A stretch of 9,440 nt of DNA. Origin: CAYPXN01 sp964414715 (GTDB lineage Bacteria; UBA10199; JADFYH01). A program made the translations under genes and the position numbers. The DNA lies in assembly GCA_964414715.1 (NCBI GenBank), contig CAYPXN010000146.1, positions 1 to 9,440 on the forward strand, written 5' to 3'. Of this stretch, positions 1 through 7,202 are shown piece by piece (the stretch's first letter is position 1; the number at the start of each line of letters is the position of its first letter). The notes below the pieces were generated by a model. That model ran no database searches. It had not been told where the DNA came from and saw only the letters and a list, made by a program, of their open reading frames with translations.

Positions 1-630
1 AATAGGAAATACAGAAAGTTCTCCCACCTTTCCTACATCCGGCCCCCATAGCAAACCTATTTTGGGAAGATGCAAGGTGCAGGTATATCGGGCAGAGATT
101 GCAGCTCCCAAAACTTTTCCCGTATTCGCACACAAACCTGAAGGAATATCGACTGCCAATACCTCTTTCTTGAGCAAATTCACTTCTCGAATTACTTGAG
201 CAAGAAAACCCCGGACAGGACGATCAAGTCCGGTACCAAAGATAGCATCGACTATGAGCGAAGAGGTTTTTAGCTCATTTCTCAAGCCCCGGAAAAGTCT
301 GGAATTATAGGCCTCGCAGACTTCTCCCTCGTAACGATTCAAATTAACAAGTGCATCCCCCTGATATTCTTCATGGGGGAAAAGTAGACAAACACGTACT
401 CGATATCCTCGGTCTAAAAGGTGTCGGGCAATTACAAAGCCGTCTCCGGCATTGTTTCCTTTTCCACACAGGATAAAAATTGATTTTTTGGGGGAGGCTT
501 TAAAAGATTGATCAATATAGCCCGCAATTGCCTTGCCCGCATTTTCCATCAATACAAGTGAAGGAATGCCATATTCCTGAATGGCGATTCTATCCATCCA
601 CTGCATTTCTTGACGAGTGATCAGTTTCAT
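1..630 (-). CDS. nnrE: NAD(P)H-hydrate epimerase (YjeF N-terminal domain), 3' end outside window
   Basis: The enzyme epimerises R-NAD(P)HX to the S form, the first step in repairing hydrated nicotinamide cofactors in the cytoplasm. I translated the minus strand from ATG at 630; the frame is open for 210 codons to the window edge, so the C-terminus is missing. Visible YjeF_N marks are MENAG (28-32), the glycine-rich loop GKGNNAGDG (56-64), DAIFGTGL (128-135) with the catalytic-type Asp128, DIPSGL (161-166), and HLPKIGL near residue 190. The epimerase domain is nearly complete. In many bacteria it is fused to an NnrD dehydratase domain, and whether that follows here cannot be seen. The start overlaps the pdxJ stop as ATGA (627-630) and no clear Shine-Dalgarno sequence precedes it, so translation is probably coupled to pdxJ. 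The family call is firm. Confidence 0.93.
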   Translation of the reverse strand, partial: MKLITRQEMQWMDRIAIQEYGIPSLVLMENAGKAIAGYIDQSFKASPKKSIFILCGKGNNAGDGFVIARHLLDRGYRVRVCLLFPHEEYQGDALVNLNRYEGEVCEAYNSRLFRGLRNELKTSSLIVDAIFGTGLDRPVRGFLAQVIREVNLLKKEVLAVDIPSGLCANTGKVLGAAISARYTCTLHLPKIGLLWGPDVGKVGELSVFPI

Positions 631-1358
631 GAAGCGGCCAATATCACTTTCATTTCTCTAATCGCTTGCTCCAAACCCACAAACACCGAACGTGCGATAA
701 TTGAGTGACCAATATTATATTCTTCAATCTCGGATATTTGAATAAGAGGAGCAAGATTATCATAATGAAGACCATGGCCCGCAAAAATTTTTAGCTGAAG
801 CTTAATCCCAAGATGAGCCGCGCGTTTCAGTCGTTCCAATTCTTTTTCAATTTTTGCAGCCTCTTTTTCTTCTGCATATTGCCCCGTATGCAGCTCAACC
901 GCATATACGCCCAGTTCTGCTGATTTTTCCATGTCTTCCAAATCAGGGTTGATAAACAAACTCACCGGAATAGAATTCTTTTTAAGTTCTGAAATACAAG
1001 CAGTCAAATAACTCTCTTTAGAAAACAAATCCAAACCACCTTCCGTGGTCAACTCTTCCCGTTTTTCCGGCACCAAAGTCACGATGTTCGGTCGGATTTT
1101 CAAGGCTATCGCCAACATCTCCGGCGTCGCAGCCATTTCGAGATTTAACTTTGTTTTTACAGTTTTTCTTAAATGAACAAGATCCGCATCCTGAATATGA
1201 CGACGGTCTTCCCTGAGATGACAGGTAATTTGATCTGCCCCCGCATTTTCAGCCAAATGGGCTGCCAATATAACATCCGGATAAGGGGTTCCTCTGGCCT
1301 GACGAAGAGTCGCCACATGATCAATATTCACCCCTAAGCGTGGATTTTTTTTTATCAT
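627..1358 (-). CDS. pdxJ: Pyridoxine 5'-phosphate synthase PdxJ
   Basis: PdxJ condenses 1-deoxy-D-xylulose 5-phosphate with 3-amino-2-oxopropyl phosphate to give pyridoxine 5'-phosphate, the ring-closing step of DXP-dependent vitamin B6 synthesis. The 243-residue protein has normal family length and aligns by eye with E. coli PdxJ throughout. It shows GVNIDHVATLRQARGT (9-24), the active-site stretch HLREDRRH (47-54), NLEMA with Glu74, VPEKREELTTEGGLD (96-110), ELHTGQYA, AGHGL with His195, and the phosphate-binding NIGHSII (215-221). The ATG overlaps the glmM stop as ATGA (1355-1358); a G-rich stretch at 1366-1370 may be a weak ribosome site. A run of nine A lies just inside the start (codons 2-5) and the frame is intact across it. 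It implies that the organism makes PLP by the DXP route; pdxA should lie elsewhere. Confidence 0.97.
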   Translation of the reverse strand: MIKKNPRLGVNIDHVATLRQARGTPYPDVILAAHLAENAGADQITCHLREDRRHIQDADLVHLRKTVKTKLNLEMAATPEMLAIALKIRPNIVTLVPEKREELTTEGGLDLFSKESYLTACISELKKNSIPVSLFINPDLEDMEKSAELGVYAVELHTGQYAEEKEAAKIEKELERLKRAAHLGIKLQLKIFAGHGLHYDNLAPLIQISEIEEYNIGHSIIARSVFVGLEQAIREMKVILAAS

Positions 1359-2713
1359 GCCGCAGCCCCCAGGGATTTTACGACTTCTTCCTTTAGTTCA
1401 TCCAAAATTTCATTTACCAAACTCTCGTTTTCTCCTTCAGCCATGATTCTCACTAAAGGCTCTGTCCCTGAATAGCGCAACAGAACCCTGCCCTGACCTT
1501 TTAAACGTTGCTCGGCTTCGGACACTTTCTTCTGAAGGCTCGGAAATAGACCCAAATCTTTTCGTTCCTTCACTTTTACATTCACCAAAACCTGAGGAAT
1601 GCTACTCATGATTTTTCTTAATTCTGACAATGTTTGTCCCGTTTTTTTCATGATCGATAAAATCTGCAAAGCCGCAAGAGTTCCATCTCCGGTAGTCGCA
1701 TAATCAGAAAAAATAATATGACCGGATTGTTCTCCTCCCAAATTAAAACCCTGCTCTCGCATCGCCTCTACCACATAACGATCTCCCACTTGAGTTCGCA
1801 AAAGCCGAATGCCTTCTTCTGACAAAAATCTTTCCAAGCCAAAATTACTCATCACGGTCGACACCACTGTGTTTTTTTTCAGCAGGTTTTGTTTTTTCAT
1901 TTCACTGGCAGCAATCGCCAAGATCACATCACCATCCAGCACTTCACCTTTTTCATCGCAGAGAACAACACGATCTGCATCCCCATCCAGAGCAATTCCC
2001 AAATCGGCACCCATTTCTTTCACTTTTGCAGACAAATGTTGGGGGTGCAAGGCGCCGCACTGTTCATTGATATTCAAACCATTCGGATGAACTCCCAAAC
2101 GCGTCACTTCTGCCCCTAACTCTTCAAATACCACCGGAGAAACTCGATAAGCAGCGCCGTGAGCACAATCAATCACGAGTTTCAAACCATCGAGTTTCAA
2201 ATTTTTCGGGAAGGTGGATTTTAAATGTTCAATATAACGTCCAGGCGCATCTTCTACTCGATGGGCCTTTCCAATTTCTTCGCAAACAGGAGGATTTTTT
2301 TGAAAATCATCATTTTCGATAAACTGTTCCAACTTCAACTCTTGCTCATCCGGAAGTTTAAAACCTGTATGATCAAAAAACTTAATACCATTGTCATAAT
2401 AAGGATTATGAGAAGCTGAAATCACAGCACCAGCATCAGCTCGCATGGCCAAAGTAATAAAGGCGATTGCGGGAGTGGGTAAAGGACCCAACAAAATAGC
2501 TTCCGCTCCCGCAGAACACACTCCACTCGAAAGGGCATTTTCCAGCATATAGCCTGAACGACGCGTATCTTTCCCAATCACCACCTTGCGATGCTTATGA
2601 TTTTTAAAGAGATGCGCAAGTCCTCGCCCCAACTTGAGAGCGACTTCACTGGTCATTGGCCAAAGATTGGCTTTACCTCTCACTCCATCGGTTCCAAACA
2701 GTTTACGTGCCAT
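1355..2713 (-). CDS. glmM: Phosphoglucosamine mutase GlmM
   Basis: GlmM converts glucosamine-6-phosphate to glucosamine-1-phosphate, feeding UDP-GlcNAc for peptidoglycan and lipopolysaccharide. The 452-residue length is typical. All four alpha-D-phosphohexomutase signatures are visible: the N-terminal KLFGTDGVRG (4-13), the phosphoserine loop SASHNP (99-104, Ser101), the metal loop DGDADR (243-248), the sugar-specificity motif GEQSGH (327-332), and the phosphate-binding RYSGTEPLVRIM (413-424). GEQSGH and the FGTDGVRG start favour GlmM over phosphomannomutase/phosphoglucomutase relatives. The ATG at 2713 follows GGAG (2721-2724) by 7 nt. The start overlaps the end of folP by 11 nt, and the stop overlaps the pdxJ start. 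Related genomes often carry cdaA and ybbR between folP and glmM; here there is no room for them. Confidence 0.98.
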   Translation of the reverse strand: MARKLFGTDGVRGKANLWPMTSEVALKLGRGLAHLFKNHKHRKVVIGKDTRRSGYMLENALSSGVCSAGAEAILLGPLPTPAIAFITLAMRADAGAVISASHNPYYDNGIKFFDHTGFKLPDEQELKLEQFIENDDFQKNPPVCEEIGKAHRVEDAPGRYIEHLKSTFPKNLKLDGLKLVIDCAHGAAYRVSPVVFEELGAEVTRLGVHPNGLNINEQCGALHPQHLSAKVKEMGADLGIALDGDADRVVLCDEKGEVLDGDVILAIAASEMKKQNLLKKNTVVSTVMSNFGLERFLSEEGIRLLRTQVGDRYVVEAMREQGFNLGGEQSGHIIFSDYATTGDGTLAALQILSIMKKTGQTLSELRKIMSSIPQVLVNVKVKERKDLGLFPSLQKKVSEAEQRLKGQGRVLLRYSGTEPLVRIMAEGENESLVNEILDELKEEVVKSLGAAA

Positions 2714-3554
2714 AATTTATCTCCGCCTCTTGGATCAGATCATTCTGAAATGACTCAAAAAATTTCAAGGTCTGTTTTGCTGATCTTACATCATGCACTC
2801 TCAAAAAATGAACTCCCTTTTGTAAGGCCAGCAAATGGGCCAACTCCGTTCCCGTTTTTAAATTTTCATTTCCAAAAATTTCTTTCAAAAAAGATTTTCG
2901 GGACACCCCAATCATCAAGGGGCAGCCCCATTTTTTAAATCTTTCCAAAGATGATAAAATCTTCAGATTATGCTGGGCCATTTTTGCAAAACCAATCCCC
3001 GGATCTAAAACAATTCTTTCTTTTGACACCCCTGCTTCTTGAAGCAATCTGATTTTTTGATCAAAAAACAATTCCAGTTCTTTCAAGACATCCCCATACT
3101 CCGTGAGAGCCTGCATATTCGACGGTATTCCTCGGGAATGCATCAGGACATAATTTACATGGCTCGATTTCAAAAGACCCAACATTTTTTCTGTTTCAAA
3201 AGAAAGACCACTCACATCATTGACCATAAAAACCCCTGCCTTCACACAAAACTCTGCGACCTCAGGATTTCGGGTATCAATGGAAACAGGCACCTTCAAG
3301 AGAGGGAAAGTTTTTTCAAAAAAAACTTCCAAACGTCTGAGTTGTTCTATGGAAGAAATTTCAGAAGCTCCTGGCCGTGTGGATTCAGCCCCCACATCCA
3401 AGAGCTCCATTCCTTCTTCCTGCATCTGAAGTACGTGTTCTTCTGCTTTTTTGGAATCTAAGAACTGCCCAGCATCCGAAAAGGAATCCGGCGTAAGATT
3501 AAGAATTCCCATAACCTTTGGAGGACCGGAGAATAAATGCTGCCCGCTTTTCAC
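2703..3554 (-). CDS. folP: Dihydropteroate synthase FolP
   Basis: DHPS joins p-aminobenzoate to 6-hydroxymethyl-7,8-dihydropterin diphosphate to form dihydropteroate in folate synthesis; it is the sulfonamide target. The 283-residue protein is a typical TIM-barrel length. Family motifs appear in order: MGILNLTPDSFSD (15-27), GAESTRPGA (55-63), SIDT (91-94), VNDVSG (111-116), LMHSRGIPSNMQ (137-148), DPGIGFAK (184-191), GVSRKSF (216-222) and RVHDV (252-256). No key residue appears to be missing. The start is GTG, chosen because GAGG (3560-3563) sits 5 nt upstream and the motif-bearing sequence begins soon after. It follows the ftsH stop by 13 nt, so it is very likely co-transcribed with ftsH, an association common in many bacteria. 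The 3' end overlaps glmM by 11 nt. Confidence 0.96.
   Translation of the reverse strand: MKSGQHLFSGPPKVMGILNLTPDSFSDAGQFLDSKKAEEHVLQMQEEGMELLDVGAESTRPGASEISSIEQLRRLEVFFEKTFPLLKVPVSIDTRNPEVAEFCVKAGVFMVNDVSGLSFETEKMLGLLKSSHVNYVLMHSRGIPSNMQALTEYGDVLKELELFFDQKIRLLQEAGVSKERIVLDPGIGFAKMAQHNLKILSSLERFKKWGCPLMIGVSRKSFLKEIFGNENLKTGTELAHLLALQKGVHFLRVHDVRSAKQTLKFFESFQNDLIQEAEINYGT
2721..2724 (-). promoter_or_regulatory. Shine-Dalgarno GGAG of glmM
   Basis: GGAG lies 7 nt before the glmM ATG, inside the last codons of folP. It supports this start and shows that glmM has its own ribosome site despite the overlap with folP. Confidence 0.7.
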
Positions 3555-3559
3555 AAGAG

Positions 3560-3563
3560 CCTC
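3560..3563 (-). promoter_or_regulatory. Shine-Dalgarno GAGG selecting the GTG start of folP
   Basis: On the minus strand GAGG is followed by five bases and then GTG at 3554. The site falls in the 13-nt gap just after the ftsH stop (3568-3570) and supports the non-ATG start. Confidence 0.65.
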
Positions 3564-3567
3564 AAAC

Positions 3568-5486
3568 CTAAGCCTTGCTAATTTGTGGTGTCACAACAGC
3601 ACCGGGAATGGGCAAGTCTTTGGATGAATCTTTTGGAACAGGATTTACAACAGTGGCATCCGAAACTTTTTTAAACGGAGGAAGTTTTTCACCTTGAACC
3701 ACACGTTCAATTTGACCTCCATCCAAAGTTTCATAATCCAAAAGAGCTTCTGACAAGGCATGAAGCTTATCAACATTTTTGGTCAAAAGATCCTTGGCTC
3801 TTTCGTAATTGCGAACAATGATTTTCTTCACTTCTGCATCAATTTCACGGGCAGTTTCGTCACTGTAATCCTGGTGCTGTGAAATTTCCTTGCCAAGAAA
3901 ACCATTTCTTCTTTTTTACCAAAGGTCAAAGGACCCAGTTTTTCACTCATACCCCATTCACAAATCATCTTGCGGGCCAATTCCGTCGCTTTCTCAATAT
4001 CGTTGCCAGCACCCGTTGTCTGGTGATTGAAAATCAACTCCTCCGCACATCGTCCACCCATCAGAATTGCAATATGGTCTTCTGCCTGGGATTTTGTTTG
4101 GGTAAACTTTTCTTCTTCAGGTAATTGTTGGGTCAAACCTAAGGCCATTCCACGGGGGATAATCGTCACCTTATGCAAGGGATCTGTTCCGGGAATCAAT
4201 TTAGCCACCAAAGTATGTCCCGCTTCATGATAGGCAGTATTTTTCTTTTCTTCTTCGTTAATCATGAGGGTTTTGCGTTCACTACCCATCAGGACCTTAT
4301 CCTTGGCTTCTTCCAAATCTTTCATTTCCACCAATTTCTTATTTTTACGTGCTGCAAGAAGCGCAGACTCATTCACCAAATTTTCAAGATCAGCTCCGCA
4401 AAAACCAGGAGTCCCGCGAGCCAAAACCATCAAATCAACCTCTTTCCCTAAAGGAATCCTTCTCGTATGAATTTTCAAGATTGCTTCTCGCCCTTTTAAA
4501 TCGGGACGAGGAACCACCACTCGTCGATCAAAACGACCGGGACGAAGCAAGGCAGGATCCAAAACATCAGGACGGTTGGTTGCAGCAATCAAAATAACTC
4601 CCTCATTCGACTCAAAACCATCCATTTCAACGAGCAACTGATTTAGAGTTTGTTCACGTTCATCATGACCACCCCCCAAACCTGCACCACGATGGCGTCC
4701 TACCGCATCAATTTCATCAATAAAAATAATGCAAGGAGCATGCTTCTTGCCTTGTTCAAAAAGATCACGAACGCGACTTGCTCCCACCCCTACGAACATT
4801 TCCACAAAGTCCGAACCTGAAATTGAAAAGAAAGGAACCCCTGCTTCACCGGCAATAGCGCGAGCCAGCAAAGTTTTACCGGTACCTGGAGGCCCCATCA
4901 ATAAAACTCCCTTGGGAATACGTCCGCCCAATTTTGTAAATTTTTTGGGATCTTTGAGGAAATCAATAATTTCTTCGAGTTCGACTTTCGCTTCATCACA
5001 ACCTGCCACATCCGTAAAGGTAATGCGTTTTTGATTTTCATTCAGCAGGCGCGCCTTGCTTTTTCCAAAACTCATCGCCTTGCCACCTCCAATTTGGATT
5101 TGGCGCATGAAGAAAAAGAAAAATAAAAAGAGCAAAAGCATGGGCATCCAGGAAATCAGGATTTGTTGCCAAATAGGAGTTTCCTTTTGCTTCTTGTAAT
5201 CTACCTTTGCATCAGACTTCGCTAACAAATCCAAAGTTTTTTCAGAATTAGCGGGACCCACGGTTTGAAAATAAGCCCCCCCCTTAAAATTTTCTTTAAA
5301 CTTTCCGGTATATTCATCATCTTGAATGGAAACTTGCTCTACCTGACTTTTGCCGGCCGCTTCCATAAATTCACTAAAACTAATATTTTCTGGCAAGTTC
5401 GGGCGGGTTCCCAGCAAATGAAGCGCCAGAACCGAACTTAAAATAATGAAGGCCCAAAGGGCGATTGTTTTTTGACTTTGTTTCAC
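3568..5486 (-). CDS. ftsH: ATP-dependent zinc metalloprotease FtsH, with an apparent single-base frameshift near codon 532
   Basis: FtsH is a hexameric inner-membrane AAA+ protease that extracts and degrades membrane and short-lived cytosolic proteins. Visible in order: membrane segment about 8-26, a periplasmic stretch, a second membrane segment about 112-127, Walker A GPPGTGKT (198-205), pore loop FVG (231-233), Walker B IIFIDEID (253-260), second region of homology NRPDVLDPALLRPGRFDR (304-321), zinc motif HEAGH (420-424), and third zinc ligand Asp496 in GAGNDIEKAT. The uninterrupted frame runs 5486-3828 (552 aa) but leaves the family sequence after MVFL (528-531). The conserved continuation GKEISQHQDYSDETAREID lies in the neighbouring frame and runs to the stop at 3568. 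Joined, they give about 639 aa, the normal length. The start is GTG at 5486, preceded at 9 nt by AGGAAAGG (5496-5503). A promoter lies in the gap after tilS, and folP follows by 13 nt. As read, the protein would end with 21 foreign residues. Confidence 0.95.
3891..3896 (-). other. Frameshift point in ftsH (one G missing)
   Basis: The minus strand reads TTGGCAAGG. Adding one G to the GG pair (3893-3894) gives TTGGGCAAGG and restores the family sequence from MVFL into GKEISQHQDYSDE without other change. The 552-codon frame ends at TGA (3828-3830), which happens to overlap a GTG (3829-3831) that could open an 87-codon downstream frame. FtsH-like sequence is intact in that frame well before the GTG, so this is a deletion rather than two natural genes. 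No classical X-XXY-YYZ slippery heptamer is seen at the site. Confidence 0.85.
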
Positions 5487-5495
5487 AGATAAAAA

Positions 5496-5503
5496 CCTTT
5501 CCT
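5496..5503 (-). promoter_or_regulatory. Shine-Dalgarno AGGAAAGG selecting the GTG start of ftsH
   Basis: AGGAAAGG on the minus strand ends 9 nt before GTG at 5486, and the encoded N-terminus from there has the short positively charged lead into a membrane segment expected for FtsH. There is no in-frame ATG nearby upstream of the first membrane segment. Confidence 0.6.
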
Positions 5504-5526
5504 AAGTACTGATGACTCTTAAAAAA

Positions 5527-5556
5527 AATGTAACACAGGGCTTTTCAAGCCGTCAA
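5527..5556 (-). promoter_or_regulatory. Candidate sigma70 promoter for ftsH-folP-glmM-pdxJ-nnrE
   Basis: In the 125-nt gap between tilS and ftsH the minus strand has TTGACG (5551-5556), an 18-nt spacer and TACATT (5527-5532), with an extended -10 TGT directly before it. Transcription would begin near 5520, leaving about 34 nt of leader before the GTG. The promoter could lift expression of the downstream block above read-through from fur-tilS. Only sequence resemblance supports it. The rest of the gap (5487-5526 and 5557-5611) shows only the ribosome site and AT-rich sequence. Confidence 0.5.
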
Positions 5557-5611
5557 GCGGGCAAACGAACGAATAATGAAGTCGAATATTTTCGTAAAAC
5601 TTCAATTTTTT

Positions 5612-6619
5612 CTAATAAAATCCCCTTTTTTTCAGGTTTCTCTGGCGCCAAGCTTCAATCTGCAAAACCCCATCTACCAGTCTCGCTCCATAGCCTTGTG
5701 AAAAGGTGATCTTCATCTGTTTTTTTTGATGCATCACCATCGTATCCAAATCCATCAAATATTGGTGACTGGGTAACACACCCTTCTCTTTTAAAAGAAG
5801 AAAATAGACTCTCATTCGGAGAGCAATGTGCTGTTGAAGCAAGGGTTTTAAGGCAAGTTTCAGGACTTGTCTGGATCTCTTAAGGTGGGAAGAGATAAAT
5901 TGTTGACTTTGCTTATCAATGAAATCGTTTTCGCTTTTTAAAATTTCGAGGCTTTCGGAAACCTTTTTTACAAACTGAGGGTTGATTTTTTCCAAATATT
6001 TCAAAATCTTGTGACGAATAAAATTTCTGACATAATCTGACTTTTGATTTGAGGAATCTTCACACCATTTAAGTTTTTCCAGCTTTGCATAATCTCGCAA
6101 ATCCTTCTTCGTAAAAGAAAGCAAGGGTCTCAGCACTTTCAGAGATGAATCTTTCAAAGCAGAATCCACTTGCATCGAAATCAATCCCTGAACCCCACTC
6201 CCTTGGACCAGCTTGATAAAAAAAGTTTCAACCTGATCTTGTGCATGGTGTGCGACAAGAACTTTCTGAAACTTATATTTTCGACTCATTCGATCAAAAA
6301 AACGATAACGAATTTCTCGAGCCTGATCTTGCAAGGATGATTTTCGAGTTATTTTCGCGGACAAAACATCCAAGGGAAAATCCCATTGTTGGGATAAAAG
6401 CCTTACAAATTTCTCATCACGAAGAGATTCTTTGCCTCGCAAATGATAATTTACATGAAGTGCCCTGACAAAAAATCCCATTTCTTTCTGCAAACGCAGT
6501 ATCAGATGAAGAAGAACCACAGAGTCCAAACCTCCGGACAGACCCAACAAAACCCGATCCTTAGGAGATAAAAGCTGATGTTTTAAAATATTTTTCTTAA
6601 ACTGTGAGTAAAGAGACAT
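5612..6619 (-). CDS. tilS: tRNA(Ile)-lysidine synthase TilS
   Basis: TilS ligates lysine to C34 of the tRNA-Ile CAU anticodon using ATP, so that the tRNA reads AUA and carries isoleucine; this is normally essential. The N-terminal adenine-nucleotide alpha-hydrolase fold is plain: PP-loop SGGLDS (28-33), ALHVNYHLRG (53-62), AHHAQDQVET (123-132) followed by the GSGVQGL segment, and the TilS-specific EDSSNQKSDYVRNFIRH (187-203). At 335 residues it is about 100 shorter than E. coli TilS, so the C-terminal region is reduced and a full TilS_C domain is doubtful. The ATG at 6619 starts 9 nt after the fur stop with no recognisable Shine-Dalgarno sequence, which suggests translation coupled to fur. 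ftsH lies 125 nt downstream, matching the common tilS-ftsH pairing. Confidence 0.95.
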   Translation of the reverse strand: MSLYSQFKKNILKHQLLSPKDRVLLGLSGGLDSVVLLHLILRLQKEMGFFVRALHVNYHLRGKESLRDEKFVRLLSQQWDFPLDVLSAKITRKSSLQDQAREIRYRFFDRMSRKYKFQKVLVAHHAQDQVETFFIKLVQGSGVQGLISMQVDSALKDSSLKVLRPLLSFTKKDLRDYAKLEKLKWCEDSSNQKSDYVRNFIRHKILKYLEKINPQFVKKVSESLEILKSENDFIDKQSQQFISSHLKRSRQVLKLALKPLLQQHIALRMRVYFLLLKEKGVLPSHQYLMDLDTMVMHQKKQMKITFSQGYGARLVDGVLQIEAWRQRNLKKRGFY

Positions 6620-6628
6620 GGAAAACTT

Positions 6629-7054
6629 TTACGACTGACACTTGGAGCATAAGCCAAAAACTTCATGCACGTGCCTTACAATCTTGAAATGATTTTTCTG
6701 GGCAACCTTTTCCTGTAATTCTTCAATTTTTTCATCATGAAATTCGATAATTTTTCCGCACTTTACACAAATCAAATGATCATGATGATGATCTGTGGCT
6801 TTTTCAAAACGGGAATGTCCATCGCCAAATTGCCATTGATGAGCCAGACCACTTTCCTTAAGAAGCTTGAGCATTCGATAGACAGTCACATAACCTATTT
6901 TGGGATCTACCTTTTTGACTCTCTCCAAAAGCTCTTCAATAGTTAAATGGCCACCTGAACGATAAAAAGCCTCCAAAATCACCTCGCGTTTGCGAGTTTT
7001 TCGAATTCCTTTCTCGACAAGGGTATCTCGCATATTCTTAAGATTCAGAGTCAA
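6629..7054 (-). CDS. fur: Fur-family metal-responsive transcriptional regulator
   Basis: Fur-family dimers bind a regulatory metal and repress genes of metal uptake or oxidative stress. The 141-residue protein has the winged-helix N-terminus with KTRKREVILEAF (19-30), HLTIEEL (36-42) and the recognition helix GYVTVYRMLKLLKESGL (54-70). The dimerisation domain carries RFE (82-84), HHHDHLICVKCGKIIEF (89-105) and HEVFGLCSKCQ (130-140). Structural zinc would be held by Cys96/Cys99 and Cys136/Cys139, and the HHHDH cluster and nearby acids are typical metal ligands. The IIEF after the first CxxC resembles true Fur more than PerR or Zur, but metal specificity cannot be settled from sequence. The start is TTG at 7054: AGGAGG lies 5 nt upstream, whereas the first internal ATG (codon 8) is too far from it. 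It is divergent from the response regulator and appears to head a transcript with tilS. Confidence 0.92.
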   Translation of the reverse strand: MTLNLKNMRDTLVEKGIRKTRKREVILEAFYRSGGHLTIEELLERVKKVDPKIGYVTVYRMLKLLKESGLAHQWQFGDGHSRFEKATDHHHDHLICVKCGKIIEFHDEKIEELQEKVAQKNHFKIVRHVHEVFGLCSKCQS

Positions 7055-7059
7055 AATGC

Positions 7060-7065
7060 CCTCCT
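7060..7065 (-). promoter_or_regulatory. Strong Shine-Dalgarno AGGAGG deciding the TTG start of fur
   Basis: The minus strand reads AGGAGG, then GCATT, then TTG at 7054. This perfect ribosome site with a 5-nt gap fixes the start on a weak TTG codon rather than on ATG eight codons in. It is the best Shine-Dalgarno sequence in the window. Confidence 0.8.
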
Positions 7066-7087
7066 GTATTTAAAAAAGCCCTCGGCA

Positions 7088-7117
7088 AAGATACACATTT
7101 TTATTAACAAACAGCAA
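7088..7117 (-). promoter_or_regulatory. Weak candidate promoter for fur
   Basis: TTGCTG (7112-7117) and TATCTT (7088-7093) on the minus strand are separated by 18 nt, about 20 nt before the fur ribosome site. Matches to consensus are modest (3/6 and 4/6). I see no convincing 19-bp Fur box here, so autoregulation is not supported. Confidence 0.3.
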
Positions 7118-7155
7118 CTCATTTACACTTTACGCAGCGCGTTATCAGTTTGTTT

Positions 7156-7183
7156 TTGACAAGACTTCTTCTCGCCTTATAAA
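7156..7183 (+). promoter_or_regulatory. Near-consensus sigma70 promoter for the response regulator
   Basis: A perfect -35 TTGACA (7156-7161) is followed after 16 nt by TATAAA (7178-7183), 5/6 to consensus. The expected start of transcription, near 7190, leaves only about 12 nt before the ATG at 7203. That leader reads CTTATACCCCTC and has no Shine-Dalgarno sequence. This is the best promoter match in the window. Confidence 0.65.
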
Positions 7184-7202
7184 CTCTAGACTTATACCCC
7201 TC

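Noticed and set aside
3308..3328. A/T hairpin AAGTTTTTT / AAAAAACTT inside folP
   Set aside because: It lies mid-gene in a weak A/T stem without a terminator T-run and reflects Lys/Phe codons.
3039..3461. Long plus-strand open frames opposite folP, glmM, ftsH and the cyclase gene
   Set aside because: They lie antisense to well-conserved genes, have no protein-family character and no good start signals.
3568..3831. Independent 87-codon gene starting at GTG 3831
   Set aside because: Its product is the FtsH C-terminus, and FtsH-like sequence continues in the same frame upstream of the GTG, so it is the downstream part of frameshifted ftsH. No ribosome site precedes the GTG.
5539..5551. Inverted repeat GGCTT-TTC-AAGCC followed some way on by eight T on the minus strand, as a terminator between tilS and ftsH
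   Set aside because: The stem is only 5 bp and the T-run starts about 10 nt after it. The segment lies within the spacer of the candidate ftsH promoter.
7081..7089. GCC-CTC-GGC next to a T-rich run upstream of fur as a terminator or attenuator
   Set aside because: A 3-bp stem is too short to be meaningful.
7179..7195. Palindromic operator over the response-regulator -10 and start site (ATAA...TCTAGA...TTAT)
   Set aside because: The outer arms and central TCTAGA are offset by one base, and only about half of the symmetric positions match.
7055..7202. Fur box in the fur/response-regulator intergenic region
   Set aside because: No stretch resembles the GATAATGATAATCATTATC consensus well enough on either strand.
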